Source: Antarcticimicrobium sp040365005 (GTDB lineage Bacteria > Pseudomonadota > Alphaproteobacteria > Rhodobacterales > Rhodobacteraceae). Taken from it: a DNA stretch of 64,000 nt. The translations under genes were made by a program, and so were the position numbers. Below are positions 1 through 8,230 of this stretch, piece after piece. The stretch spans positions 1-64,000 of the forward strand of contig NZ_BAABWV010000015.1 of NCBI RefSeq assembly GCF_040365005.1, in the 5' to 3' direction. The notes under the pieces are model-generated. The model searched no databases. It was not told where the DNA came from and was given only the letters and a program-made list of their open reading frames with translations. How positions within the stretch are numbered: the stretch's first letter is position 1; every line of letters starts with the position of its first letter.

Positions 1-234
1 GATTTCCCTTTCCTCCTTGAGAATGCGGTTCTCGCGGCGCAGCCGATCATTCTCTTGGATGAGGCTCAAATCCTCTTTCGACACCACGTCCGTCTCTCGG
101 TTTGCCGTGATCCACTTGTTCAGCGTCGACATGCCGACACCCAGATCGTCAGCCACCTGCCTGCGCGTCAGCCCACTGGTCAACGCGATCCGCACCGCGT
201 CCTTGCGGAATTCGTCCGTCCGTTTCAGTCCCAT
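1..234 (-). CDS. IS3-family transposase OrfA, N-terminal part
   Basis: This is the first 78 codons of a transposase subunit, reading MGLKRTDEFRKDAVRIAL at the start and running off the left edge. Residues 1-50 form the IS3/IS911 helix-turn-helix that recognises the insertion-sequence ends (the stretch with TRRQVADDLGVGMSTLNKW). A charged leucine-zipper-like helix begins around residue 58 (ENDRLRRENRILKEE). In this family OrfA is joined to the OrfB integrase by a programmed frameshift, but OrfB is not in the window. A GGAGA ribosome-binding site precedes the ATG. The identification is by family pattern and is strong. Confidence 0.85.
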   Translation of the reverse strand, partial: MGLKRTDEFRKDAVRIALTSGLTRRQVADDLGVGMSTLNKWITANRETDVVSKEDLSLIQENDRLRRENRILKEEREI

Positions 235-267
235 AGCCAGTCTCCTTTGTTGCAGTAAATGCTATCA
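1..267 (-). mobile_element. One end of an IS3-family insertion sequence
   Basis: The first 234 bases encode, on the minus strand, the start of an IS3/IS911-type OrfA. The short AT-richer stretch beyond its start codon, reading TGATAGCATTTACTGCAA towards the gene, looks like the terminal inverted repeat. The outer edge near 267 is where a ParB-like reading frame takes over. The other end lies outside the window, so neither the inverted repeat nor a target duplication could be confirmed. Confidence 0.7.
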
Positions 268-751
268 AAGGAGCGGCATCAAACCGCGACAGGTCCACAA
301 CGCGCTCCATGAGAAGGTGAACCCCTATGGTGCCGGTATCTCCGCCAGCGGTTTGACCAAGCGGATGGCCCAGTCCGACTTGGTCGCACAGGCGACAGGT
401 CTCGACATGGTCGAGGCGGGTTGGGAGCCGACGGTCGATACCTACCTGAACCGCGTGCCCAAGGCACGGATCCTCGAGGCCGTGCGCGAGGCGAAAGGGG
501 AGGGGACGGCGCAACTCCTCGATCACCTGAAGAAGGGCGAGATGGCGACCGAAGCCGAGCGTCTGCTGAAAGGCAGCGGTTGGTTGCCAGAGGTTCTTCG
601 CCGTCACGACCTGGTAGCACTCGACGGTGCGGAAGGGCAGGGGGCGCCTGAGCCCGTTTCCGACGCCAGTCAGACCGAGGATGTCGACCTTCCCGCCTTC
701 CTCACCGCTGACCTGCCGGGTGATGATGCGTCGATGATGGCTGCCGAGTGA
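268..751 (+). pseudogene. parB: C-terminal remnant of a ParB-like partition/nuclease protein
   Basis: About 160 codons remain open up to the stop at 749-751. They include a segment reading YGAGISASGLTKRMAQSDLV and a helical stretch on GWLPEVLRRHDL. I recognise this as the tail of the large ParB-family proteins carried by Rhodobacterales plasmids; the N-terminal ParB nuclease/CTP-binding and helix-turn-helix parts are missing. The open frame continues upstream only through the antisense of the IS3 transposase, so the IS has cut the gene. The front half may lie beyond the IS, outside the window. If intact, the protein would help partition or regulate the element. Confidence 0.65.
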
Positions 752-763
752 TCCGCGCCATCC

Positions 764-785
764 GAGGGCGGGGAAACCCGCCCTC
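764..785 (+). terminator. Hairpin after the ParB remnant
   Basis: GAGGGCGGG (764-772) pairs perfectly with CCCGCCCTC (777-785) across a four-base loop, followed by an AT-rich stretch (aatcaaataaaat). The stem strength and position just after a stop codon fit an intrinsic terminator, although there is no long T tract. Confidence 0.55.
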
Positions 786-850
786 AATCAAATAAAATAT
801 AACAATATCAATAAGATGAATGCAAAATGACGCATTCAGGATGAGGAATC

Positions 851-1324
851 ATGTCTGCAACCACCATTCTCGAAACCGCGCCCCTGGGCGCGCTCATTCG
901 CTACACCGATAGCACAACGAAACCGCCCGCCCGGTTCACAAAGAAGCTCGCGGCCTGGGAACGCTCGAACGGCGTCGGCCGTCTTGTCAAGAAGGAGCCG
1001 CCGCGACCCTATCCGACCTGGACTGCGCCGGCGTCGTTCACGCTGCACGAGGGGAACTTCTCTTCGGACGGGGTCATTCTCGTGACGATCATGCGGACTC
1101 ATTCGGCTGACAGTGCCTTGACCTTCGAGGTCGCTGAGGAACCACAGCCTGGGCAGGTGCGTGTCCTGCTGGATTTCGGCGGTTGCACGGAGCTGCTCCA
1201 CCTGGCCGAGTCTGTCACGGCTGCTGAACTCTGGATCGCCAAAGAAGGCTATCGCAACGCGCGGCTGGAGATCGTCGGCAGCGAGGACGGCGATAGGGCA
1301 GGGGGCGCGGAGCTTGCTGCCTGA
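851..1324 (+). CDS. Hypothetical protein, 157 residues
   Basis: I do not recognise a family. The protein is soluble in appearance, with no signal peptide or membrane segment. The N-terminal third is basic (KKLAAWERSNGVGRLVKKE) and the C-terminal half alternates short strands and acidic helices. The ATG at 851 has a GATGAGGA ribosome-binding site. It stands alone between two hairpins that look like terminators, so it is probably a single transcription unit. The base composition matches the backbone genes, which favours an old resident gene over a recent arrival. Confidence 0.6.
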   Translation: MSATTILETAPLGALIRYTDSTTKPPARFTKKLAAWERSNGVGRLVKKEPPRPYPTWTAPASFTLHEGNFSSDGVILVTIMRTHSADSALTFEVAEEPQPGQVRVLLDFGGCTELLHLAESVTAAELWIAKEGYRNARLEIVGSEDGDRAGGAELAA

Positions 1325-1343
1325 GCCCATGTAGAACCCAAGG

Positions 1344-1363
1344 GGCCCGCCAAAGCGCGGGCC
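1344..1363 (+). terminator. GC-rich hairpin after the 157-residue gene
   Basis: GGCCCGC (1344-1350) pairs with GCGGGCC (1357-1363) over a six-base loop, 20 bases after the stop codon. It is followed by tctcaccc and not a T run, so termination would be weak or assisted. From here to 1712 there is no convincing gene. Confidence 0.4.
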
Positions 1364-1712
1364 TCTCACCCATCACGACCCTTTCCCGCGAGATCGCGGG
1401 GCACCATAGAATCCAATCCAACACGGAATGACGTATTCCTTGAAAAGCCTGCCCGGGAGGCTGGCACCGATGGCATCAGCGGGACACCCGGCTCCAGTCA
1501 GCCGTCGCACCATCCCCCGCTCGCCATTCCCTTCCTTGCCCCGAATCCCGTCTTCGAGATCAACCCGCGAGGGGTCGGACTACGGGCGAGCCCGTGCCGC
1601 CGGGTGGATTCGGACGAGCCGAACGCACCCGGTGATGTCAGCCAGTCTTCGGGCCTGCGGGGTCCTGTCGCGCGGGGGATGGTCCTCCGCCTCCAAGACA
1701 GGAGCCAAACAG

Positions 1713-1877
1713 ATGTCCCGCAAAGATGCTCACGCCTTCGCCGCCTCTCTCGCCGCCACGCTCATGGTCTCGATCGTCGTCTTCCAGGCCGGTGATGGAA
1801 CCTATGGCGCCGTCCCCGCGGATGAAATCGACGGCGACGAGGTTCAAGTGATCGCTGAGGTCGACCCGTGGGCATGA
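1713..1877 (+). CDS. Small single-pass membrane protein, 54 residues
   Basis: The longer open frame begins at 1428, but only the ATG at 1713 has a ribosome-binding site (AGGAG, 8 bases upstream), so I start there. The product begins MSRKDAHAF, has one hydrophobic helix (residues 8-26, AASLAATLMVSIVVFQA) and ends in an acidic tail ending VDPWA. The helix could be a signal peptide or a membrane anchor; no cleavage site is obvious. Function is unknown. The stop codon forms the loop of a perfect hairpin. Confidence 0.5.
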   Translation: MSRKDAHAFAASLAATLMVSIVVFQAGDGTYGAVPADEIDGDEVQVIAEVDPWA

Positions 1878-1887
1878 TGCCCACGGG
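1865..1887 (+). terminator. Perfect hairpin whose loop is the stop codon
   Basis: CCCGTGGGCA (1865-1874) pairs base for base with TGCCCACGGG (1878-1887). The three-base loop TGA (1875-1877) is the stop codon of the 54-residue gene. TTCT follows. It is a good intrinsic terminator candidate that overlaps the end of the coding sequence. Confidence 0.6.
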
Positions 1888-2065
1888 TTCTCCCGAGAGC
1901 TCGGCATCGGGGCAGGGTCCCCGATCCGGGCCTTGCGCCCCGGTCAACCGCTCCGGTCGACCGTACGGAAGCGCCGCCACGTCGTCGGCGGCGCGTCCTT
2001 GGAAGTCGCTTGATCATCGAAAGCGTTCGTCGGAAGTTGAACAAAACGGCGCGGGGTTCGATGGA

Positions 2066-3118
2066 ATGCTATATAAATCATTGATTTCGTTATACGGATC
2101 GTCGCTCGCGGGTAAGTCGGGTCCTAAAGACGATCTGATATGGCACTTCGCACCGTCCGACGACCTGCGGCAGTTCCGCGTTTACGCGCTTGAAGCGCTG
2201 CAGCGGGCCAAGGTGTTCCTGCTCGATCACCAAGCGGCCGCCTACACTGACACACTTCACGATGCCGTCTCGAGGCAGGCAGAGGAAGCTGGGGTGCCCG
2301 CCATGGCGATCCTCGGTGAGGTGAAACTTCCCGGTTCCGTCGTTTGGGTAGAGTTCGACGATCGCGAGCTGGGCGTTGCACGATTTGAGCGCGCTTCACC
2401 TGTGACCCGGCACGATGAAAAGCCTTTGGGCACGGGCCTACGCGGCTATCTCCTGGACGACCGCAACGAGGGCCATCTGCGCATTACGATGTTCCACCGC
2501 CGTGAGAGCTCGCGTGTTGTCGATCCGATCTGTGCGCTGCTCGTCAAGCGGACACCGACAGGACAGCTGAACTATGACGACGTCGAGGTCGAGCTGAGCC
2601 GATCGGTGGTCGATTTCCGCGTTCGGAGCGGCGATACGATGGAAATGATCCAAGGCCGCCGCACGGTGCACCAGGTTGAAACTGGGTATGACCTGTTCAT
2701 TCCCTACGCTCTGTTTGCAATGCTGGTCTCACCGGATCTTGGCGGGATCATCCCAACGGAAACCGAAACCTTCACCGTCAAGGACACCAAGACTGCCCGG
2801 AAGTTTGGCAAGTCGTGGATCCTTGGCGCCCAGAAATCACATCTGACGATCCGGATCGGCCCGCAGGCCGCTGCGCACATGGCGGAAAGAACCGCTCGCC
2901 TCGAATTCGAGAGGCAGACGCTTGAGGCGCGGAACGGCCCTGTTCGTCATTGGGTGTCCGAGCATGAGCGGCACTACCGAAGCGGCAAAGTCGTTCTGGT
3001 CAAAGGGCATCACCGGGGCCAAGCACCTGACCCCAATCTGCCGACACGGGTGATGGGGCCGAAACGCGAGGAGTTTGAGTTTGACCTCCCCGAGGTCGTC
3101 CGATCAAAATCCGAATGA
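2066..3118 (+). CDS. Hypothetical protein, 350 residues
   Basis: The frame is open from 1868, but the upstream part is low-complexity and has no ribosome-binding site. I start at the ATG at 2066 (MLYKSLISLYG). I do not recognise the family. The first half contains long amphipathic stretches (FRVYALEALQRAKVFLLDHQ) and the C-terminal 60 residues are rich in His, Arg and Lys, including VVLVKGHHRGQ, which suggests nucleic-acid contact. No signal or membrane segment is seen. The last 109 bases overlap the convergent H-NS-like gene on the other strand, which is unusual. It may be a mobile-element protein of unknown role. Confidence 0.6.
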   Translation: MLYKSLISLYGSSLAGKSGPKDDLIWHFAPSDDLRQFRVYALEALQRAKVFLLDHQAAAYTDTLHDAVSRQAEEAGVPAMAILGEVKLPGSVVWVEFDDRELGVARFERASPVTRHDEKPLGTGLRGYLLDDRNEGHLRITMFHRRESSRVVDPICALLVKRTPTGQLNYDDVEVELSRSVVDFRVRSGDTMEMIQGRRTVHQVETGYDLFIPYALFAMLVSPDLGGIIPTETETFTVKDTKTARKFGKSWILGAQKSHLTIRIGPQAAAHMAERTARLEFERQTLEARNGPVRHWVSEHERHYRSGKVVLVKGHHRGQAPDPNLPTRVMGPKREEFEFDLPEVVRSKSE

Positions 3119-3453
3119 TCGAGCAGCAGACAGCTTAATGCGGCTAGATCGTCTTTCGACTTCCCTGCCTCCAGCGCCTCCACGAACCACTGCGGTTTGC
3201 GCCCACGACCGGACCACGTAAGTGCCGGGTTCTCAGGGTGCCGGTATTTCGCAGCGGCTGGTGCACGGGAGGATTTCGTCTCGGGTCCGACAAGTTCGGC
3301 AAGGGAGTAGCCCAGGTCCCGGGCGAGAGCTTCCACCTTGGCGCGGGCTTCCGCCTTTTGCCGATCCTCGAATGTGAAAATCGCCTTGGCGACGTCCTTC
3401 TGCATTTTCTTCAGCTCGCCGAGCGACAGTGCCTCGAGATCGTAATCAGCCAT
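3010..3453 (-). CDS. H-NS family nucleoid protein with an abnormal C-terminal extension
   Basis: Residues 1-105 match the alphaproteobacterial H-NS/HvrA pattern. There is an N-terminal coiled coil (LSLGELKKMQKDVAKAI), a linker, and a DNA-binding end with YRHPENPALTWSGRGRKPQW, where the RGRKP core would enter the AT-rich minor groove. Family members normally stop soon after the KSKDDLA segment. Here the frame runs on for about 40 residues, reading antisense into the end of the convergent gene. I infer loss of the native stop by a small deletion or rearrangement. The ATG at 3453 gives the family's usual start (MADYDLEAL). Plasmid H-NS proteins silence newly acquired or AT-rich genes. Confidence 0.8.
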   Translation of the reverse strand: MADYDLEALSLGELKKMQKDVAKAIFTFEDRQKAEARAKVEALARDLGYSLAELVGPETKSSRAPAAAKYRHPENPALTWSGRGRKPQWFVEALEAGKSKDDLAALSCLLLDHSDFDRTTSGRSNSNSSRFGPITRVGRLGSGAWPR

Positions 3454-3878
3454 TGATGCAGTCCATGTCCTGAATGTCCCGGTATCGATAGCCCGTCGCG
3501 GCAGGCTGCCGCAACTCCCGGAAGGCAAGGGCAGGGGTGGCAAAGGCTGGTGATCGCCGTCGTCGTCGCTAGTGAGCTGCGGAACTGGGGGTCAGGCTGT
3601 CCCGATGGGCAAGGTAACTGGGTCTGGCATGGGCTCCCCGCGCATCTCTGTCTTCTGGGCCATCCCTTCGACTGACAATCCCCTAATCCCGTTCGGGCTC
3701 CTGCGCGCAACCCCGCGTCAGTCCGGGCCGTGTTGCCCCTATGGGGCTGCCCGCTCCGCCCCGGTCCTCTGGGGGTTTCCGGCGTCCGTTCCGTCCACCG
3801 TGCACGCGTCACCCGACGGGCTTTTCCCGGGTCTTGTCGAAGGGACGGTCCCGAAGACAGGACACACAGGAGCTTACC
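3454..3878 (+). other. Non-coding leader region before ssb
   Basis: This 425-base stretch holds no gene I can support. The frames open through it are GC shadows without ribosome-binding sites. It must contain the divergent promoters for the H-NS-like gene and ssb, but I see no clear -35/-10 pair. Several short GC-rich inverted repeats (for example around 3735-3770) could fold in the ssb leader. Confidence 0.4.
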
Positions 3879-4283
3879 ATGCAGAACATCGTCATCCTCG
3901 CCGGCAACATCGGTCAGACCCCCGAAGTCCGCACCACCCAGGGCGGCACCAAGATCACCAACTTCAGCCTCGCCACCTCCCGCCCCCGTCTCTCGGAAGG
4001 TCGCGTCCTGCGCGACGAGAACGGCTACCGGGTGATGGACACGGAATGGCACCGCATCACCTGCTTCAACGGTCTCGGCAAGACGGTCGCGGAGCATTGC
4101 GAAAAGGGCATGAAGGTCCTCGTCCACGGCCGCATCCACTACACCAAGTGGATCGACAGCATGGGCAACGACCGCTACGGCTGCGAAATCATCGCCGAGA
4201 AGGTCGATTTCCTGAGCCGCCCGAAGTCGGCCGAGAACGAAAACCCCGAGCTGGTCGACCGCGACGACGAGATCCCGTTCTGA
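3879..4283 (+). CDS. ssb: Single-stranded DNA-binding protein
   Basis: This 134-residue protein has an OB fold (residues 1-110, beginning MQNIVILAGNIGQTPEVR, with TEWHRITCFNGLGKT) and the acidic C-terminal tip DDEIPF that binds replication and repair partners. It would coat single-stranded DNA during plasmid replication and after conjugative entry. The linker is short compared with chromosomal SSB proteins, which is common for plasmid-encoded copies. The start at 3879 has a CAGGAG ribosome-binding site. A strong hairpin follows the gene, so it is probably monocistronic. Confidence 0.93.
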   Translation: MQNIVILAGNIGQTPEVRTTQGGTKITNFSLATSRPRLSEGRVLRDENGYRVMDTEWHRITCFNGLGKTVAEHCEKGMKVLVHGRIHYTKWIDSMGNDRYGCEIIAEKVDFLSRPKSAENENPELVDRDDEIPF

Positions 4284-4305
4284 GGAACGGGGTCTCCCCC
4301 TCGGG

Positions 4306-4327
4306 CCCGGTGGGAAAACCCGCCGGG
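4306..4327 (+). terminator. Terminator hairpin of ssb
   Basis: CCCGGTGGG (4306-4314) pairs with CCCGCCGGG (4319-4327), with one G-U pair, across an AAAA loop, 22 bases after the ssb stop. TTCGG and an A run follow. It is likely the end of the ssb transcript. Confidence 0.55.
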
Positions 4328-4522
4328 TTCGGAAAAAAACTTGATCGGGCAGTCGTATTGCCAGCTATCGTCACAGCACATCTTCTACAAGCCGACCGCC
4401 CGAATTAGAGTGCGATTGTGCAAGTTTCGCTTGGATGCCCGGCGCATGACCGATGCCCGTCATCTTCGCAATTTAGCGCACATATTTGGAAGCCCGGTGA
4501 GGTTCATCTGTGAAAGTGGAAA

Positions 4523-6814
4523 ATGATTGAACGTATTCAACTCCTTAGAAATATTGGTCAGTTCGATAGTGTCAGCCCGCCGCCGCAGACATCCCTGACC
4601 CCGTTCTCCCTAATTTATGGTGAAAACGGTCGCGGGAAGACGACGATCGCCGCTGTTCTGCGCTCTCTTGCAACGAACAATCCCAGCTTGGTCACGGACC
4701 GGCACAGGCTTGGAGCGCAGCACCCGCCCCACGTTGTTATCGGTCATGCAGGTGGGCAAAGCGTCTTTCTCAACGGTGCCTGGACACAGCCGCTGCCGCA
4801 GGTTGCCATATTCGATGACGCTTTTGTCTCTGCGAACGTCTGTTCCGGCATCGAGCTACAGACGGCACATCGCCAGAACCTGCATGAGCTTATTTTGGGG
4901 GCCCAGGGCGTTGCGCTGAACAGCACACTTCAAGGCCATGTCACACGCATCGAAGAACACAATACCAGACTTCGCGAGTTGTCTGACGCGATACCTGCGA
5001 ACGCGCGGGGCCCGTACAAGGTCGATACCTATTGTAGTCTGGAGCAAGACCCGGCCATCGACGCGAAGATTCAGGACGCAGAGCGCCGTCTGGCTGCTGC
5101 ACGCTCCGCTGATGCGATACGTCAGCGACCAGGATTTCAGGAAATCGGTCTGCCGGATTTCGATTTCGATGCAATTGACGCCGTGCTGGATCGCAGCTTG
5201 CCCGACCTTGATGCTGCTGCCGCCGATCGAGTTCGCGCGCACATCGCAAAGCTCGGACGCGGCGGCGAGGGCTGGGTCTCAGACGGCATGGCACGTATCG
5301 AACCGGTGTCCGAGGGTCTTGACGAGGAGATTTGCCCCTTCTGTGCTCAGGACCTCGGCCGCTCCGATGTGATTGCTCACTACCGAGCCTATTTTAGTCA
5401 AGCCTACGAAGACCTGAAGTCTGCCATCAGGCAGACAGGCGTTTCGATACGCGATACGCATGCCGGAGACATTCCGTCTGCCTTCGAGCGTGACATTCGC
5501 ACCGCTGCTCAGGCTCACGAATTCTGGAAGGACTTCGCTGACCTACCGGAAATCGATGTCGATACCGCCGCAATCGCCCGTCAGTGGAACGCTGCCCGCG
5601 AGGGGGTGCTGGAGCAGCTTCGCGCTAAGGCCGCTGCGCCTCTGGATCGCATGGCACTTTCGCCCGAGGTTCGTCAGGCCGTAATGGACTTTCGCGCGCG
5701 CATTGCAGAAGTAGCTGCTCTGTCCCAGCGTCTCGGTGCCGTCAACGCGCGGCTTGATATTGTGAAGGAACAGGCGCAAGCCGATGATCTCGCGGCTCTG
5801 ACCAATGACCTGGCGAAGTTGAAGGCGCAGCAGGCCCGCTTCGATCCCACCGTCATGCCGCACTGCGATGCCTACACGGCAGAAAAGACCGCCAAGGCGG
5901 CAACGGAAACTCTCCGCACCCAAGCTCGCGCGGCGCTCGACCAGTATCGGGAACAGATTTTTCCTGCCTACGAGACCGCGATCAACGAATACCTGCGGCG
6001 CTTTGCGGCATCCTTTCGTTTGGGGGACGTCCAGTCCGTCAACAATCGCTCCGGCTCATCCGCGTCTTACTGCGTCGTCATCAACCAGCAAAACGTCAAC
6101 GTTACGGCAGACCAGGGGCCGTCTTTCCGAAATACGTTGAGCGCGGGAGACAGGAACACGCTTGCTCTGGCTTTCTTCTTTGCATCGCTGGATCAGGACC
6201 CCGACCTCGCGAACAAGATCGTAGTCATCGATGATCCAATGACCAGTCTAGACGAACACCGCACCCTGCGGACACGCGAAGAAATCATGGCGCTGACTGC
6301 AAGAGTGCAGCAAGTGATCATGCTGTCCCATTCGAAGTCTTTTTTGTGCAACCTGTGGGAACAGTCTGACCGGAACGTTTCGACGGCACTGCGCATCAAC
6401 CGGGCTGCTGTCGGTTCGGAGATTACTGTTTGGGATGTTCGTAACGATAGTATCTCGGAACATGACAAGCGCCATGAACTCGTCAGAGGTTATTTACAGG
6501 CAGCTGATCCCGACAAAGAACGTCAGATTGCTGCGGCGCTTCGACCAATTCTGGAAGCCTTTATGCGTGTTGCGTATCCCGAGTATTTTCCGCCGGGAAC
6601 GCTTCTTGGTCCCTTCCTCGGATTGTGCGAACAGCGCGTAGGCGGGAACAACGAGATATTGTCGGCTGGCGACATTGTGGAACTAAGAGCGTTGCTCGGG
6701 TATGCGAACCTTTTCCACCACGATACGAACCCCGCCTGGCAAACGGCCGCGATCAATGATGCCGAATTGACTGATTTCGCGGAGCGAGCACTACTATTTG
6801 CTTCGCGGCGGTGA
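4523..6814 (+). CDS. AAA_13 family ATPase with zinc-hook-like motif (RloC-like)
   Basis: This 763-residue ABC/SMC-type ATPase has a Walker A at residues 33-41 (GENGRGKTT), a Walker B with VVIDDPMTSLD at 567-577 and an H-loop (SHSKSF) just after. The middle is coiled coil and contains CPFC at 271-274, like a zinc hook. PrrC and RloC, anticodon nucleases that cut tRNA on phage attack, share this head and a C-terminal Arg-x3-Glu plus His. Here R674, E678 and H732/H733 are candidates in the C-terminal 90 residues. I therefore infer a phage-defence nuclease or a related toxin ATPase; the nuclease part is not proven. It stands alone between ssb and the DUF932 gene and is less GC-rich than they are, so it is probably an inserted cargo gene. 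Confidence 0.7.
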   Translation: MIERIQLLRNIGQFDSVSPPPQTSLTPFSLIYGENGRGKTTIAAVLRSLATNNPSLVTDRHRLGAQHPPHVVIGHAGGQSVFLNGAWTQPLPQVAIFDDAFVSANVCSGIELQTAHRQNLHELILGAQGVALNSTLQGHVTRIEEHNTRLRELSDAIPANARGPYKVDTYCSLEQDPAIDAKIQDAERRLAAARSADAIRQRPGFQEIGLPDFDFDAIDAVLDRSLPDLDAAAADRVRAHIAKLGRGGEGWVSDGMARIEPVSEGLDEEICPFCAQDLGRSDVIAHYRAYFSQAYEDLKSAIRQTGVSIRDTHAGDIPSAFERDIRTAAQAHEFWKDFADLPEIDVDTAAIARQWNAAREGVLEQLRAKAAAPLDRMALSPEVRQAVMDFRARIAEVAALSQRLGAVNARLDIVKEQAQADDLAALTNDLAKLKAQQARFDPTVMPHCDAYTAEKTAKAATETLRTQARAALDQYREQIFPAYETAINEYLRRFAASFRLGDVQSVNNRSGSSASYCVVINQQNVNVTADQGPSFRNTLSAGDRNTLALAFFFASLDQDPDLANKIVVIDDPMTSLDEHRTLRTREEIMALTARVQQVIMLSHSKSFLCNLWEQSDRNVSTALRINRAAVGSEITVWDVRNDSISEHDKRHELVRGYLQAADPDKERQIAAALRPILEAFMRVAYPEYFPPGTLLGPFLGLCEQRVGGNNEILSAGDIVELRALLGYANLFHHDTNPAWQTAAINDAELTDFAERALLFASRR

Positions 6815-6837
6815 CCTTTTGAGAGTGAAAGGAGTGC

Positions 6838-6903
6838 CGGTTTCCCGGTGACGGGTTGAGGGCTGGGAGAGTGGCTTCCGGCGCCCGTCGCGGGAGATAG
6901 CCG
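6838..6903 (+). promoter_or_regulatory. Shared leader motif, copy A (before DUF932)
   Basis: GGGAGAGTGGCTTCC at 6865-6879, then a GTCG..GGAGAT segment, lie directly before the DUF932 start. The same arrangement precedes the gene at 8781 (copy B), and a hairpin of similar sequence precedes the gene at 9401. It is a candidate cis-acting RNA or translation-control element. Confidence 0.35.
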
Positions 6904-8103
6904 ATGGGCGTTGTGGAAGTTCTGGAACCGGTCGCACCGACGCGGGCAGGTGGCTGGAAAGTGGATGTGAGCCGGGGTGAGCGGAACGGGCGGGTGTCGT
7001 CCGAATGGTTCAACCGGCCGGATGACGAGCGGTATCTGTCGCTCGATGACCTCTGGGCCAATGTGAAGGGCCGCTCCGATCGCAGCCGCAGCCGCGTGGT
7101 GCAGACGGCTGACATCCGCGTCGAGGCCGCGCGCGACAACCCCGAGCGGCTGCACCTGATGCTGCCGAAAGCGCAAGAGCCTGTCGCGCCCACCCATTGG
7201 GCCTTCGGCCAACTGGCCAGCATCGTCGGCGCTCCTGCCTCCTACCTGCGCCAGCTGCCCGCGCCGCTGGCAGGGATCAACCTGCAATACGGCCTGACCA
7301 ACCACCGCGCCGAGCAGGTGAAGACCTTCGAGACGGAAGACGGCCGGATCGAACTGCGTGCGGTGACCGGCCCCGACTATGGCCGTATCCATGACCATGA
7401 ACTGGTCGAGTCGGTGCAGCGCATCGCGGGCAATGGCACGGGCGACACGCGCTGGAAGGTGCCGGGCGTGCTCGACTGGTCGACCGGGGTCTACAACCCC
7501 GATGTCGAGATCAGCCGCGACACAACCACGCTCTATGCCTCGGACCGCGACGTCTTCCTGTTTCTTGTCGACGACCGCAACCCGATCGAGGCAGGCCGTC
7601 TGCCGGACGGCTCCCCCGACCTCTACTTCCGAGGATTCTATTGCTGGAATTCCGAGGTGGGGGCCAAGACCCTCGGCATGGCGAGCTTCTACCTGCGGGC
7701 AGTGTGTCAGAACCGCAACCTGTGGGGCGTCGAGGATTTCCAGGAGATCAAGATCCGGCACTCGAAATACGCCGCCTCGCGCTTCGCCCATGAGGCGGCC
7801 CCGGCGCTGACGCGATTTGCCAATTCCTCGCCGCAGGGCTTCGTGAATGGCATCAAGGCGGCGCGGCAGCAGATCGTGGCGCGCAGCGACGAAGATCGTG
7901 CGGATTTCCTGAGGAAGCGCGGCTTCTCGAAAGCCGAGTCCGGCAAGATCATCGAGAAGGTGCTGATGGAAGAGGGCCGCCCGCCCGAGAGCATCTTCGA
8001 TTTCGTGCAGGGCATCACGCGGCTTGCGCGCGACAAGACCCAGCAGGATGCGCGCCTCGACATGGAAGGGCGCGCCAAGAAGCTCCTCGACCGGGTCGGC
8101 TGA
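6904..8103 (+). CDS. DUF932 domain protein
   Basis: This 399-residue protein belongs to the phage/plasmid DUF932 family (TIGR03299-like). Recognisable parts are YLSLDDLWANVKGRSDRSRS near the start, the central FLVDDRNPIEAG segment, and a conserved RGFYCWNSEVGAKTLGMAS block followed by a helical C-terminus. The molecular role of the family is not established. It is usually carried by plasmids, phages and ICEs beside RadC, ParB and single-strand-binding genes, as here. The ATG at 6904 follows the repeated leader motif, with GGGAGA serving as a possible ribosome-binding site. The length is normal and it looks intact. Confidence 0.85.
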   Translation: MGVVEVLEPVAPTRAGGWKVDVSRGERNGRVSSEWFNRPDDERYLSLDDLWANVKGRSDRSRSRVVQTADIRVEAARDNPERLHLMLPKAQEPVAPTHWAFGQLASIVGAPASYLRQLPAPLAGINLQYGLTNHRAEQVKTFETEDGRIELRAVTGPDYGRIHDHELVESVQRIAGNGTGDTRWKVPGVLDWSTGVYNPDVEISRDTTTLYASDRDVFLFLVDDRNPIEAGRLPDGSPDLYFRGFYCWNSEVGAKTLGMASFYLRAVCQNRNLWGVEDFQEIKIRHSKYAASRFAHEAAPALTRFANSSPQGFVNGIKAARQQIVARSDEDRADFLRKRGFSKAESGKIIEKVLMEEGRPPESIFDFVQGITRLARDKTQQDARLDMEGRAKKLLDRVG

Positions 8104-8230
8104 CGCCGGGCCCGACAACGCGACCGCCTCGCGCGCGGCGGCGGTCGCACTTTCCCCTTCCACAGGCACGCCACTGGCCCCGCCCCGAGAGGGCAAGGGG
8201 CTTCGGCCTGCGCAATCAGCGAGAACCTCC

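Noticed and set aside
1428..1712. N-terminal extension of the 54-residue membrane protein to 1428
   Set aside because: The extension is Ser/Arg/Pro-rich with no ribosome-binding site, while the ATG at 1713 has one.
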